This document shows positions 22,632 through 35,288 of a stretch of 64,000 nucleotides of DNA, in pieces. Source of the stretch: Adiantum capillus-veneris (taxonomy: Eukaryota; Streptophyta; Polypodiopsida; Polypodiales; Pteridaceae). A program made the translations under genes and the position numbers. The DNA is taken from the NCBI GenBank assembly GCA_014529385.2, contig CM043963.1, positions 64,097,469 through 64,161,468 on the forward strand. The letters run 5' to 3'. How positions within the stretch are numbered: position 1 is the first letter of the stretch; every line of letters begins with the position of its first letter. The notes under the pieces were generated by a model, which was not told the origin of the DNA, searched no databases, and worked only from the letters and a program-made list of their open reading frames with translations.

Positions 22632-23954
22632 ATGGATTTCTCTTATCCGAAGTTTCATATAAGAAGTGATGAAGATGTGGAAGACTTTTTGGAAAAGATG
22701 GAGGTTGCCTGCATTAGCAACCGGATTTATGGCCCGATGCTGATGTTACGTCTTCTCCAGATTTGTTTAAAGAGTGATGCACGAGTTTGGTCCAAAGCAT
22801 TTGAAGAGAATTTGCATGCGGCGGATCCACCAGTGAAATTAAGTTGGGACAATCTAAGGCATAGATTGGAAGTGGAGTTTGTGAAGACAGAAGATCTTGA
22901 CAAAGTGTGGCAAGAATTACAAGGTTTGGTGCAAGAGGAAGGTGAGACAGTAGATGCATACATACGTAAGTTCTCATTGGCATGGGAGCGAATGTGCAAG
23001 GCCTTAGCACCACAGGTACCCCCACCTGACATGATGAAGAAGGACAGGTTCTTGGCTGGTCTTTGGGAGAATATATGTTGGAGAGTGGAGCTAAAGAAGC
23101 CTAGGACATATGAAGATGCATTGGAGGTGGCAAGGAACAAAGAGTGGAAGCTGAGGAAAATGAGCCAGCTAGGAGTAAAGTCTTTGCCTGTGAGGTCTGA
23201 ATTTTAGCCTATAGATTCTTTGCAAGGTCGCATGTCAGGGGTTCATCATGAAATAGTGGTTTCTGTTACTCCTCAAGCTATGCCAGCAGTAGTCACTACA
23301 ATAGTGCAAGATCATGGGCTAAGGCAAGAAAAGAGGCAAGTGGTAGATTTAATGAAGAATCTCAGCCTAAACATGCTAGGTCAAGTGGGAAATACTTGAG
23401 GTCGAGGGAGGTTTGCAAATCAGCCAGGACGTGAAGAAAGGCCCAGGAATGGTGTTGGACAAAGCAATGGTAGGTTCTGGAGTCAGACACCCATATGTTA
23501 TAATTGTGGAGAGTTGGGACACATCAGCCCGCAATGTGATAAGCCACCAAGGATGGGGGGAGACATGTATCCATTGCCAAGACAGGTGCTAACTAGGTCG
23601 CATGATTATGGCATCGAAATTAAGGGAGATGAAGGAACCAGCGGACTGACCCAGGAGGAAAAGGGAAAGACAAAAGTGCTAAGTGTAGTCACCTTGGAGA
23701 AGGCATCAAAGCTAGAGGATACATTAGTGATGCCTATTGGGAAGAGGACCACAGAGGAAAAGGAAGGAAGAAGTGCCCCAGGTCCTAGTACGAAGAAAGG
23801 AAAGAGCCATGAAGGCGAGGATGTCAAGGCCAAGAGGAAAAGGAGAGCTCGTCGAAAGTTTCATGTTTCAGATTTTCCACTAGGGGATGGGCAATTAAGT
23901 TATGACTTGAAGGAGGACTTGACGAGAAGGAAGGAAAATGTTACTTTTGGGTAG
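22632..23954 (+). pseudogene. gag: gag of element A (broken)
   Basis: Starts MDFSYPKFHIRSDEDVEDF, a retrotransposon capsid-type domain (ALEVARNKEWKLRKM near its end), then one canonical zinc knuckle CYNCGELGHISPQC near 23500. Stops at 23205 (TAG), about 23397 (TGA) and 23952 (TAG). The segment from 23514 reads through the knuckle into the protease region without a stop, showing that gag and pol were one frame in the family. Confidence 0.85.
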
Positions 23955-23963
23955 CTTATATAG

Positions 23964-26900
23964 ATGGTGCCTAAGCTAAAGCGACAATGGAAGAGGATGG
24001 TTAACCCAATGGAGAAAGAGCCAGAGAGAGGTTCAGTGAAGGTGTTGGCGTTGGATGAGCTACCAGACATTTTTCCAATAGTAGATGTGTGGCATAACAG
24101 AAAAAATCTGGGACAAGGTTATGTTGATGGCGGAGCCCAAATATGTGTCATAACACACTCATGCGTTGAGAAGATGGGTCTTACAGTGACTAAGGTGTTA
24201 GGCTTCCGGATTAGATTGGCAAACCATCAAAAAGTAAAATCTTTGGTTGTTGTAAAGAGCTTAGAAGTGGAGGCGTATGATGCAAAAGCAGTGGTTGATT
24301 TTCATGTGATTCCAGCGGGGTTGGGAGCATATCCTATCATACTGGGCAGACCATGGTTACGTGCAGTGGGTGCTGTTCAAGATTGGCGACGTGGTACTAT
24401 TAGCCTCTATGGAAAGACATGTGCCAAGAAGCTATAGAATATGGACACAAGGAAAGTATTGGAAGAGCCTTATGAAGATGAGGATGAGTCTAGTGATGAA
24501 GACTATTCCACAGTGACTGATGAGGACAGTGATAGTACTACCAGGTTGATGTTGCATTTCTTTTGATGGACAAAGAAATCCATGAGTCTGATTTAGTCGC
24601 ATTTGCAAATGAGGTTGAATATGAAAGTGAAGGGCCTTATGAAGTGATTGAAGGGCTGATGCAAACCAAGGTTGAATTGTGAAAGAAGCAGGAATTGATG
24701 ACACAAATGATCAGTGGAGACCTCTCAGCTATGGAGAAGGAGATATATTTGCACATGCTGGCTAGTTTTCTTGATTTGTTCATTACTTCGTATGAAGAGA
24801 TCAGAGGGTTCAAGGGCGAAGATATGCATATAGAGCTGAAAGAAGGTGCTAAGCCAGTGCGGCAAAGGCTAAGAAGGATGGGTCAAGAGCAGATGGAAGC
24901 CTTGAGGGAAGAGGTGGACAAGTTATTGAAGGCAAGGTTCATAGTCCCAGTGGAGACCACATAATGGGTGAGTCTAGTAGTAGTCAGTCCAAAGAAGGAT
25001 AGGAAGTGGAGGATTTGTGTAGATTTTAAACCCTTAAATGCAGCCACTAAGAAGAACCCATGTCCTCTTCCATTCATCGATCAGATCTTGGATTCAATGG
25101 CAGGTTATGAGAGGTACAGTGTGTGTGAGGTTTTCCAGGCTATTTTCAATTGAAGATTTCTCTTAAAGACAGAACAAAGACAACTTTCATTAAGCCATGG
25201 GGCTGCTATTGCTACACGGTATTGCCATTTGGGTCGTCAAATGGACCATCTTTCTATCAAGAGAGAGAAATTTGGGTATTGGCACCATTCATTGGTAGTT
25301 GTGTTAAAGCTTTTATGGACAACTTCTGTGTCTACAACAGTAGGGTTGAACACCATGAGAAGCTGCAGACGGTATTGGCTCGATATGATGAATGTGGAGG
25401 ACAACTAAATCCAAAGAAATGTCATTTGGCACAACCAAGGGTGAAGTTATTGGGCCATATGGTGTCAGAAAATGGCATTGAGGCTGATCCAAACAAGGTT
25501 AAGTCTATTATTCTTCTTCCATCACCTACGAGTACAAAGCAATTGGCAACCTTTATACACAAAGTGAAGTACATGGCGCGGTTTATTCCATTGTCTTCGC
25601 AACTCCTTTATCCATTACAGCAAGTGGAAAATCATGATCCATTGCAATGGGATGACAAGTGTGAAGAAGTGTTTCAAGAGGTGAAAGAAGTATTAGGGGG
25701 GTTGTCAGCCATGCAGGCTCCTGCTTGGGAGCAAGTGTTTTATGTAAATCCCTCAGTAGGGGATGATGCCATTGGAGCCATGCTATTGCAAAAGGGGAAG
25801 GGCAGCCATTATATGAGGCCAGTGTATTGTGCAAGCCGAGTGATGTTGGTAGCAGAGAGAAAATTCTCAAAAGTAGAGCTAGTGATGGCCAATGTAATAT
25901 TTGCTTGTCAACGATTTCGTCATTACTTGCTACCACGACCTTTTGTTTTCTTGATGAGTTATGCCTTTTTGACACAATTAATTAATGGCACTAACATGTC
26001 AAATGTGGTCAAGAAATGGGTAATTGAGCTGCAAGAGTTTGAGTTCTCTTTTTTAGTGGAAGACAGCACAAGAGCTACACTAGCCAATTTGTTGACCTAC
26101 AAAAAGAATCCCCTCCTTGTTAAGGAAGAGGTGGTGAGAAAGGTAGTTGAAGAAGTTCCATAGATCAGCAATGCAAATGTGTTGTTCTTTTATGGCTCAT
26201 ACAGAAAGAGCCATGATGCGGCTTCAGGGGGTATAGCACTCTATGATCCAAAGGGGAAGCTAGTATGCAAGAGAGGGTTCAAATTGGATGCGCATAGTAA
26301 CAATGAGGCTAAATATGCTACGTTGGAAGCCAGATTACACATTTGTTTGAAGCATGGGATTAGAAGGCTGAGCATAAAAGGAGATGCCTTGTTAGTGGTG
26401 AAGCAAGTGTTGGGTGTGTGGAAGAGCAAGAACACCTCATTGAAGGAAATCTGTTTCAGAATTAAAGGTCTGTTAAAAAAGTTTGAATCACGTAGCATCA
26501 AACACATTGAACGTGCTCTAAATGGAGAGGCACATGAAGTAGCTCAAAGCATGCTTGGGGAGCTATTTGTGTTGAGAACCAATTTACCTCTTTATCATGG
26601 CCGGGAAAGTTTGGCTCAAGAAGAGGAGTTTTTGCTAATAGGAATCATTCCAAAGGACATTCAAAAGTCTAAGAAGTATGGTTTTGTGCGTAGAGCGTAC
26701 AAGTACAAATTGATTGGTTATGTCTTGTACATGAAAGGGGCTGATGTCATGTTGAGACGTGGACCTTGGTGGGAGGAGCTTTATAGAGTGTTGGAAGAGA
26801 ATCATGAAGGCGCATGTGGTGGCCATTTTGCTCTAAAGATCACCTTGCATAAGATCTTGCAAGAGGGGTATGTATGGCCTAGTTTTCACAAGGATGTTCA

Positions 26901-27990
26901 CCATTGGTGTAGGTCTTGCAATAGGTGTCAAGAATTTGGGAAGAGAGTGTTGAAGCCAGAGTTACGAAAAACCATTATGGCGTTTGATGTGTTTGAAAAG
27001 TGGGGGATTGATGCAATAGGCCCATTACCTATCACAAGCAGAGGCAAAAGCTATATTTTGAGTGCAGTGGACTATCTCTCTAGATGGGTAGAGGCTATAG
27101 CACTAAAAAAAATCACTGCAAAGGATGTGGAAAAATTTGTGTACGATGAAATATGTTGCAAGTTTGGGGTGCCACTAGAGCTACTTTCAGATAAGGGACC
27201 AAAATTTAGAGCTAAACTGCTAGACTTTTTATGCGCAAAGATGAAGATTAGGCACCAGCATACCACTCCTTATTACCCGCAGTGTAATGGCTTAAATGAA
27301 AGACTCAATGCTGACTTGGTACAAATTCTTTCAAAGGTGACAGAGCACCAAGGAAAGAATTAGGATTTGGAATTTCCTAGTGCATTATGGGCTTGTCGTA
27401 CTTCAGTGAAGACAGGTACATGGTTTACTCCATTTCATTTGGTATATGGAAAGGAAGCACTATTGACTGTGGAGGTAGAGTTGCCTGCTTGCCTGCAGTC
27501 ATTGCTTGCAGTCAAGATGCTAGAGAAGTTTCTTGGGCCGCCTAGTGATGCATTAAAAGAGAGGCTCTTACAATTACAAGAGGTTCAACTGGATAGGATG
27601 AGTGCATTGGAACATTATGGGCAAATGCAGGATAAGGCTTTGGCAAAGATAAATGAAAAGGTCAAAAGTAAGGTTATTACGAAACATGACTTGGTTTTGA
27701 ACTACAACAGTAAGCTGGACAACACCTTCCAAAAGAAATTTCAAATAAGGTGGGAAGGCCCTTTCAAGGTAGTGGAGTGTTTTTCGAATGGTACATATCA
27801 GTTGGCTAACCTGGATGGTATTTTACATAAGTCAAGGTTAAATAAATTGCATCTTAAATTATATCATGCCTGGTTAATGATGGTGGAGCAAGATGAGCTG
27901 TCTGTGGAGCAAGTAACGTATGTGAGGGATGAGGAGACCTGTGACGCTGCGAGTCTGATATCTCTTTTTGCTACTGCTGATCATGAATGA
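23964..27990 (+). pseudogene. pol: pol of element A (protease, RT, two RNases H, integrase; broken)
   Basis: Protease with VDGGAQICVITH near 24125. RT begins near 24900 and carries FMDNFCVY near 25315, where the catalytic pair is Asp-Asn instead of Asp-Asp. The Ty3-type RNase H lies near 25740-25950 (CASRVMLVAERKFSKVEL). The second, archaeal-type RNase H is 26179-26570 (ASGGIALYDPKGKLV, NNEAKYATLEA). Integrase has an HHCC finger near 26800-26930 and a DDE core 27000-27330 (WGIDAIGPL, LLSDKGPKF, NGLNERLN). Stops at 24436, 24961, 25151, 26161 and 27361. There is no chromodomain. Confidence 0.9.
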
Positions 27991-28018
27991 TCTAGCAGGC
28001 TAGGGGATGGGAAAACTA

Positions 28019-29163
28019 TGTTAGGAGTTTTTTGGAGCAAGGTATTGTACATATGTATACACACATGCATGGTGCATCAAATAAAGGATTGCCCATTTTC
28101 CAGAGCCAGGTGGTTGCGTGGGGCCCACATGTGTACAAGTAGGACAGCATGTACATAGTGCATCGATTTTCACAATCACCAGTACCAGTGTGTTTTTTCT
28201 ATAATAATGAGGAGTTGGTAGCGGGTAAAACTTCTCGAGGAAGCTATCCGTGGGCCGACGATATGAGGTAAGCAGGTGCGTCAGATGGCATCTAGAGTGG
28301 CATCAGGAGGTCGAATGGGGTCAATACTTACACGTGGATAAGTACGGACACAACATGGGTGTTTTCTTGTGATAATTATGCAAAAGGTCATCATGAGGAC
28401 CATCTTTTGGGGCTAGTTCACGTGATTACGGGATGCATTATTGGAAAAATTTGAGTGCCAGGTGTGCGGATGGATGCAGCAGGGTGACAACTATGCACTG
28501 CGAGGCCACTTTTTGGCCTGTTCGGGGTCCGTTTGAGGTCAACTAAAAGGCCAAAGGTGCCCAAGTAATAAATCTAAGTGTGGGAACTGAAAAACCTGAG
28601 AGAAGACCAGAAGAAACGTGGAGAGAAGAGGAGGAATAGCCGCAACTATGTTTTTGCTGTTTTTGGAGCCTGTTTTGGCCATAAACTGCTCATCCAAGGT
28701 CGGATTTGAGCACTTTGACATTGTAGACTGGGGTTTTGGGCCATTCTGGAAGCATTGGCACTGTCCATTTTGCCAAATTCCTCACTATTTTTCTTCTATT
28801 TTGGGTGTGTAAGTTCCTCCTATGAGCGAAGCTTTTGCTCCAATTTGTGATTGTATCTGGCATATTTTACCCATATTGTGTGAGCTATTTGCCCCATTGG
28901 TGTTGGCCCAAGATCAATTGTATCTAAACATAAAAAATTCTCCTCTTTTCAAATGAGTTTTTTGGGTGTGTGTGTGTCTCTCTCTGTGTGTGTGGAGTGG
29001 GCAAATGGATAGTCTCTCTCCTGTCACTCCATCAGTGTGTTCCCTATCTTGGCCAGGTGGGTTGTGTAAGCCGAGTGGTGGCCCATAGTGTGTGTGTGTA
29101 TTATCCCAAGAGTGTGTGTCGGGTCATTATAGAGGCATTGTGTGTGTTTCCATCCCGCTCACA
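28019..29163 (+). repeat. 3' LTR of element A
   Basis: Preceded by AGGGGATGGGAAAACTA (polypurine tract). TG...CA ends, followed by the TTGG duplication. Confidence 0.93.
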
Positions 29164-29164
29164 T

Positions 29165-29178
29165 TGGTGTTAGAGCAT
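29165..29178 (+). promoter_or_regulatory. Copia primer-binding site (tRNA-iMet type)
   Basis: TGGTGTTAGAGCAT resembles TGGTATCAGAGC, the usual copia primer site. Element A integrated at its first four bases, so the site is now separated from its own LTR by 8.7 kb. Confidence 0.75.
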
Positions 29179-29525
29179 GTTGCATCCTTTCAAACATAGT
29201 CGCCTGTATCGCTAGCACACGCATGCTCACTTTCTCAAATTTCAGTGATCTTTGGTGAGCATCAACAAGTTGATAAATACTTTGAGAAAGCTTGCAGAGC
29301 TTGTTCTGCTAAGATTTTTAATTGGAGATCATTTCGGCCTCCGTTTTCACTACAAGCAGTACTACGTAGGCAATTTTGTCCTTTTGTGTAGAATTTTTGT
29401 CAGTGTTGTTTTTTGCATCAGGTCCCTTATAAACTTCTTCAAGTTGTGCTATATATTATGTATTAGTCCTGCTTCATTTCTCCTCTTTTTGGACAGGTTT
29501 TCATATCAAGTGCAGACATTCCCCA

Positions 29526-30480
29526 TGGCAAACAACAACACGGTTGTGTTCAAGATGTTTGTTGTTGAGGATAAATTGGACGGGGACAATTACCCAATGT
29601 AGGCTTACATGATGCAACATGTTCTTGTGTCAAAGAGAGTTTGGAATGTTTTGCAGGGCATTGATGTGCTTCCTACTTCTGCATATACAAGCAATGATGA
29701 GGATGTTGTAGGTTTTGGTGGCACGATTGTTGCTGCTAGATCTATTTTGCCTACGGCTCAGCATGCTCATTAGGATGTAAGAGATGCACATGCTCATGCA
29801 TTGATTGCATTATATGTGAAGCGCACTACTACTCCTCACATTTGTTCAACTAAATCTGCACAACACTCTTGGGATATTTTGGCTCATCTTTATGCAAGCC
29901 GCAATAAAGTTAAAATTGTATTGTTGCGTGAAGAGCTTGAATTGAAGATTATGCATGAGGAGGATGACATGGAAACTTTCCTTGCTGGTATATAGGATAT
30001 TAATGAGAAACGTATTTTTGTAGGCAAAGTCATTTTTGACAGTTCCCTTGTGCACACTATTCTTGTGATGCTTTGCTAGATCTTACTAGACTTTTGCTAG
30101 TACTTGGAGACTTATGACCCAACAAATTCCTGATGTTGTTAATTTTTATGCATTATGAACATTATTGTTACAAGAGTCACTTTCAACAAAGAAGGGGGAG
30201 CGCTAAACAACATGCACTTGAGCAGGCTTTTGTTGTTGCTCAATGAAAAACTGGTAACATCATTGTGGCCACTTTTGATTCTTCTGCGAGTGGAAAATCA
30301 CCTATTCCTAATGCTTCTTTTGGTAGCACTTTGTTTGGAAATTCTAGTGGAAAAAGGGCAAAAAGAAGATGCATTGCCATTATTGTAAAGTTAATGATCA
30401 CTTGATCAAGCAATGTCAAAATTGAAGGCAAAAGAGGCCAAGAAGAAAAAGACTGGTTCCACTACAAGTGCAACAATTGT
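29526..30480 (+). pseudogene. gag: copia gag (broken)
   Basis: Starts MANNNTVVFKMFVVEDKLDG, then the typical copia gag N-terminus (DGDNYPM), ALIALYVKRTTTPHI and HSWDILAHLYASRNKVKI. Stops occur at 29600, 29771 and 29995. The nucleocapsid part (30330-30480) is scrambled. Confidence 0.85.
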
Positions 30481-30589
30481 ATTGAATTTTCTGTGAAAGG
30501 AGATTGAAATATTGGATGTAGATGTAGAATGGTCTTTTAGTGTAGAATGCACTTATGATCCTTCTGTCCGTGATGCATGTATGTTAATT

Positions 30590-30872
30590 GTTATAGATTC
30601 TCATGTGCGGTACTTTGATAGTAGTGCTACAAAGCACATTACCTCTCATCGTGATGTTTGTGGGCCAATGCAAACACCATCCTTGGGCAATTACCTCTAC
30701 TTTGTGACTTTGATTGATGATTACTAGAGGCATGCATAGGTGTATCCGCTTAAAGCTAAGTCCAAAGTGTTTATGTGCTTCATACAAATTTAGGCTATGG
30801 CTGAAAATGTCTCTAAATGTACTATGGGCACCCTTTGTTCAAATTGAGGGGGGGAGTATGTCTCATGAGACT
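30590..30872 (+). pseudogene. copia protease/integrase fragment
   Basis: Contains YFDSSATKHITSHRD (usual copia form YxDSGATKHMT). The middle of the polyprotein is missing, and the frame passes directly to NYLYFVTLIDDY of the integrase core and ends near GGEYVS. The first catalytic Asp region and the GGEY block are recognisable. Stops are at about 30726 and 30846. Confidence 0.8.
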
Positions 30873-31389
30873 AGCCCAGTGACTAGCTAGCTGAGGGTTT
30901 TTAAGAAGATATGGGAAAAGCCTCCTAACTCACACACGCCTATGTACAGTGAAATGGTAGGGATAGCCATAGCGTTTGGGTGAATTTGGTAGGGTGGATT
31001 AACTTACTATGGCAATTATGGAGAGCCGAAAAACGGCTATCATTAGCCCTCCCCCAGGATGATGGTATATTCATGTACCATCATAGAGCATCTTTTCCAA
31101 AGAGAGTGCTTCAGAGTCCTTGACGAGATCTTCATTGTTTGGCCCCTCAAAATTTTGGCTGGAGTTACACTCATGCTTCATGTAACAATACTTACATGAG
31201 ACAACGGCCTTTGGACAGATCTTTGGTAGATCCTTTGGTAGAAGGCGACTCAAATAGGGCTTCAAGCGATACCCGTTTACCTTCCTGGAGTGCTCTTTAC
31301 CATTCAAGTCCATAAGCTGATAGTAACGCTGAAAGGAAAAATAGGTCATTTATAGAGATGGCACGAGGTATGGTCAAGAGTCAAGATTT
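30873..31389 (-). mobile_element. Gypsy-type fragment inserted in the copia integrase
   Basis: The copia frame stops near 30872 and resumes near 31390. Between them the minus strand (31349-31071) encodes YYQLMDLNGKEHSRKVNGYR then LKPYLSRLLP, the usual C-terminal pattern of a Ty3/gypsy integrase. It is followed by CCTGGGGGAGGGCTAA, which looks like a polypurine tract, then TGATAGCC. About 80 integrase codons of the host, including the Glu of DDE, are missing at this point. Confidence 0.6.
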
Positions 31390-31755
31390 TCCACATTTTT
31401 TTTGATTTGACGTCATTATTTGTGCTATTTATATACTTAATAATTGTCCTATGAAACTTTTGTCATCTATGACTCCTTATGAAGCAAGGCATGATAGAAA
31501 GCCATCTATTAATCCCATGCACGTTTTTGGTTGTTTGCCTTATGCTTTGGTGCCACAAACGCGACCCAAAAAATTCGATGAAATGCTTTCAAATGTGTGT
31601 TTATTGGTTAGAATGTTGAAATGGTTACAGGTTGTATCATCTACTGAAATATTGAAATGTTGAAAGAAAAGGTTACATGTTGTATCATCTGCCAAAAACA
31701 TTTATCTTGGTTTCACACAAGATGTTGTGTTTCAGGAAGATTTTGTTCAGCACGT
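31390..31755 (+). pseudogene. copia integrase C-terminal part
   Basis: Contains FDVIICAIYILNNCPMK, MTPYEARHDRKPSINPM and VFGCLPYALVP, the standard copia integrase tail, and later (after a frame change) DVVFQEDFVQH. Element B is inserted just after this block. Confidence 0.85.
31752..31755 (+). repeat. Target-site duplication ACGT, left copy of element B
   Basis: Matches ACGT at 40477-40480. Confidence 0.85.
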
Positions 31756-32908
31756 TGTGAGCGGGATGAAAACACACACAGCGCCTCTATAACGACCCGA
31801 CACACACTCTTGGGAAGATACACACACACACACTATGGGGCACCACTCGGCTTACACAACACACCTGGCCGAGACAGGGAACACACCTCTAGAGTGAGAG
31901 GAGAGAGACTATCCACTTGTCCACTCCACACAGACACACACACACACACACACACACACACCCCCAAAAAACTCAGCTCAAAAGAGGAGAATTTCTGATG
32001 TTTAGATACAAATGAGCTTGGGCCAACACCAATGGGGCAAACAGCTCACACAATATGGGTAAAAGATACCAGATACAATCACAAATTGGAGAAGAAACTT
32101 CGCCCATAGGAGAAACTTACACAGAAAAACAGCAGGAAAAGAGTGAGGAATTTGGCAAAATGGACAGCACCATCGCGTCCGGAACGGCCCAAAACCCCAG
32201 TCTACAATGTCAAAGTGCTCAAATCCGACCTCAGATGAGCAGTTTACGGCCAAAACAGGCTCCAAAAACCCAAAAAACACACCTGCGGCTGTTCCTCCTC
32301 TCTTCTCCACGTTTTTTCTGGTCTTCTCTCTGTTTTTTCAGTTCCCACACTTAGATTTTTTAGTTGGGCACCCTTGGCCTTTTAGATGACCTCAAACGGA
32401 CCCCGAACATGCCAAAAACTGACCTCGCAGTGCATAGTTGTCACCTTTTTGCATCATTCGCACACCTGGCACTCAGCTTTTTTCCAATAATGCATCTCGC
32501 CACCACGTGAAGTGGCCCCAAAAAGTGGTCCTAATGATGACCTTTCTGCATAACTCTCACAAGAAAACACCCACGTTGTGTCCGTCCTCATCCGCGTGCA
32601 AATATTGACCTCGTTCGCCCTCCTAACGCCACTAGATGCCATCTGACGCACCTGCTGACCTCACGTCGTCGGCCCACGGATAGCTTCCTCGAGAAGTTTT
32701 ACGCACTACCAACTTCACTTTATTGTAGAAAAAACACACTGGTACTAGTATCGGTGAAAATCGATGCACTATGTACATGCTATCCTACCTGTACACATGT
32801 GGGCCCCACGTAACCACCTGGCTCTGGAAAATGGACAATTCTTCATTTGATGCACCATGCATGTATATGTACATATGCGCAATCCCTTGCTCCAAAAAAC
32901 TCCTGACA
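31756..32908 (-). repeat. 3' LTR of element B
   Basis: On the minus strand starts TGTCAGGAGTTTTTTGGAG and ends CCCGCTCACA. Contains a (CA)n run at about 31930-31961. Confidence 0.95.
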
Positions 32909-32936
32909 TAATTTGCCCATCCCCTAGCCTGCTAGA

Positions 32937-34772
32937 TCATTCATGATCAGCAGCAGCAAAAAGAGATATGAGACTCGCCGCATCACAGGTCTCCTCATCC
33001 TTCACCAACATTGCTTGCTCCACAGACAGCTCATCTTGCTCCACCATCATCAATCTAGCATGATACAATTTAAGACGCAATCCATTTACCCTTGACTTAT
33101 GTAGAACACCATCCAGGTTAGCCAGCTGATATGTGCCATTTGGAAAACACTCCACTACCTTGAAAGGGCCTTCCCACTTAATTTGAAACTTCTTTTGGAA
33201 GGTGTTTTCCAGCTTACTGTTGTAGCGCAAAACCAAGTCATGTTTCTTGATACCCTTACTTTTGACCTTTTCATTTATCTTTGCCAAAGCCTTATCCTGC
33301 ATCTGCCCATAATGCTCCAATGCGCTCATCCTATCCAACTGGACCTCTTGTAACTGCAAGAGCCTCTCTTTGAATGCATCACTAGGCGACCCAAGCAACT
33401 TTTCTAACATCTTGACCGCAGGCAACTCTACCTCCACAGGCAATAGTGCTTCCTTTCCATACACCAAATGAAATGGAGTAAATCCTGTCCCTGTCTTCAC
33501 CGAAGTACGGTAAGCCCATAATGCACTAGGCAATTCCAAATCCCAATTCTTTCCTTGGTGCTCTGTCACCTTAGAAAGAATTTGTACCAAGTCACCATTG
33601 AATCTTTCATTTAAGCCATTACACTGCGGGTAATAAGGAGTAGTATGCTGGTGCCTAATCTTCATCTTTGTGCATAAGAAGTCTAGCAGTTTAGCTCTAA
33701 ATCCTGGCCCCTTATCTGAAAGTAGCTCTAATGGCACCCGAAACTTGCAACATATTTCATCATACACAAATTTTGCCACATCCTTTGCAGTGATCTGTTT
33801 TACTGCTATAGCCTCTGCCCATCTAGAAAGATAGTCCACTGCCGTCAAGATGTAGCTTTTGCCCCTGCTTGTGATAGGTAACGGGCCTATTGCATCAATC
33901 CCCCACTTTTCAAACACATCAAACGCCATAATGGTTTTTCGTAGCTCTGGCTTCAACACTCTGTTCCCAAATGCTTGACATCTATTGCAAGACCTACACC
34001 AATGGTGAACATCCTTGTGCAAACTAGGCCATACATACCCCTCTTGCAAAATCTTATGCAAGGTGATCTTTAGAGCAAAATGGCCACCACATGCGCCTTC
34101 ATGATTCTCTTCCAACACTCTGTAAAGCTCCTCCTGCCAAGGTACACGTCTCAACACGAGATCAGCCCCTTTCATGTATAAGACATCACCAATCAATTTG
34201 TACCTGTATGCTCTACGCACAAAGCCATACTTCTTAGACTTCTGAATCTCCTTTGGAATGATTCCTGTTAGCAAAAACTCCTCTTCTTGAGCCAAACTTT
34301 CCCGGCCATGATAAAGAGGTAAAGTGGTCCTCAACACGAATAGCTCCCCAATCATGCCTTGAGCTGCTTCATGTGCCTCTCCATTTAGAGCACGTTCAAT
34401 GTGTCTGATGCTCCATGCTTCAAACTTTTTTAACAGGCCTTTAATTCTAAAGCACATTTCCTTCAATGAGGTGTTCTTGCTCTTCCACACACCCAGCACT
34501 TGCTTCACCACTAACAAGGCATCACCTTTTATGCTCAACCTTCGAACCCCATGCTTCAAACAAATGTGTAATCCGGCTTCCAATGTAGCATATTCAGCCT
34601 CATTGTTACTATGCGCATCCAATTTGAACCCTCTCTTGCATACTAGCTTCCCCTCTGGATCATAAAGTGCTATACCCCCTGAAGCTGCATCGTGGCTCTG
34701 CATCGTGGCTCTTTCTGTATGAACCATCAAAGAACAACACATGTGCATTGCTGATCTGTGGCACTTCTTCAA
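32937..34772 (-). pseudogene. pol: pol C-terminal part of B: archaeal-type RNase H and integrase
   Basis: About 600 open codons. The second RNase H spans about 34745-34380 (ASGGIALYDPEGKLV, NNEAEYATLEAGL, IKGDALLVVKQVLG). The integrase finger (HEGACGGH ... CRSCNRC) lies near 34110-33970. The DDE core is 33930-33590 (WGIDAIGPL, LLSDKGPGF, NGLNERFNGD). The C-terminal domain ends near WEGPFKVVECFPNGTYQL and a LKLYHARL motif. No chromodomain. At its 5' end a perfect 13-bp tandem duplication (34687-34699 and 34700-34712) shifts the frame within the RNase H DGSYRKSHD motif, so this part is disconnected from the upstream frame. Confidence 0.92.
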
Positions 34773-35288
34773 CTACCTTTCTCACCACCTCTTCCTTAAC
34801 AATAAGGGGATTCTCCTTGTAGGTCAACAAATCAGCTAGGGTAGCCCTTGTACTATCTTCCACTAGAAAAGAGAACTCAAACTCTTGCAGCTCAATTACC
34901 CATTCCTTCACCACATTTGACATGTTAGTACCATTAATTAACTGTGGCAAAAAGGCATAACTAGTCAAGAAAACAAAAGGCCGTGGTAGCAAGTAATGAC
35001 GAAATCGTCGACAAGCAAATATTACACTGGCCTCATATAATGGCTGCCCTTCCCCTTTTGCAATAGCATGGCTCCAATGGCATCATCCCCTACTGATGGA
35101 TTTACATAAAAAACTTTCTCCCAATCAGGAGCCTGCATGGCTGGCAACCCCCTTAACACCTCTTTCACCTCTTGAAACACTTCTTCACACTTGTCATCCC
35201 ATTGCAATGGATCATGCTTTGCCACTTGCTGTAATGGATAAAGAAGCTGCGAAGACAATGGAATAAACCGTGCCATGGAATAAACCAT
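34660..35288 (-). pseudogene. pol: RT-RNase H connection of B with a 70-bp deletion
   Basis: Frames 35288-35022 and 34992-34660 cover the Ty3-type RNase H and linker. Compared with A (25817-25890), 70 bp are missing at about 35021, flanked by TGTA on both sides in A, as expected for a microhomology deletion. The lost segment encodes the conserved CASR...AERKFSKVE block of RNase H. Confidence 0.85.

Larger units (their letters stand above)
20465..29163 (+). mobile_element. Tat-like Ty3/gypsy element A (plus strand, inactive)
   Basis: 8.7 kb with LTRs of 1139 and 1145 bp (20465-21603, 28019-29163), TG...CA ends and a 4-bp duplication TTGG. Order: leader, gag, protease, reverse transcriptase, RNase H, second RNase H, integrase, which is the Tat-lineage order. 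The LTRs differ by several bases per 100, so it is clearly older than B. Both LTRs contain a GTGTGTG run. The coding region has many stops. Confidence 0.93.
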
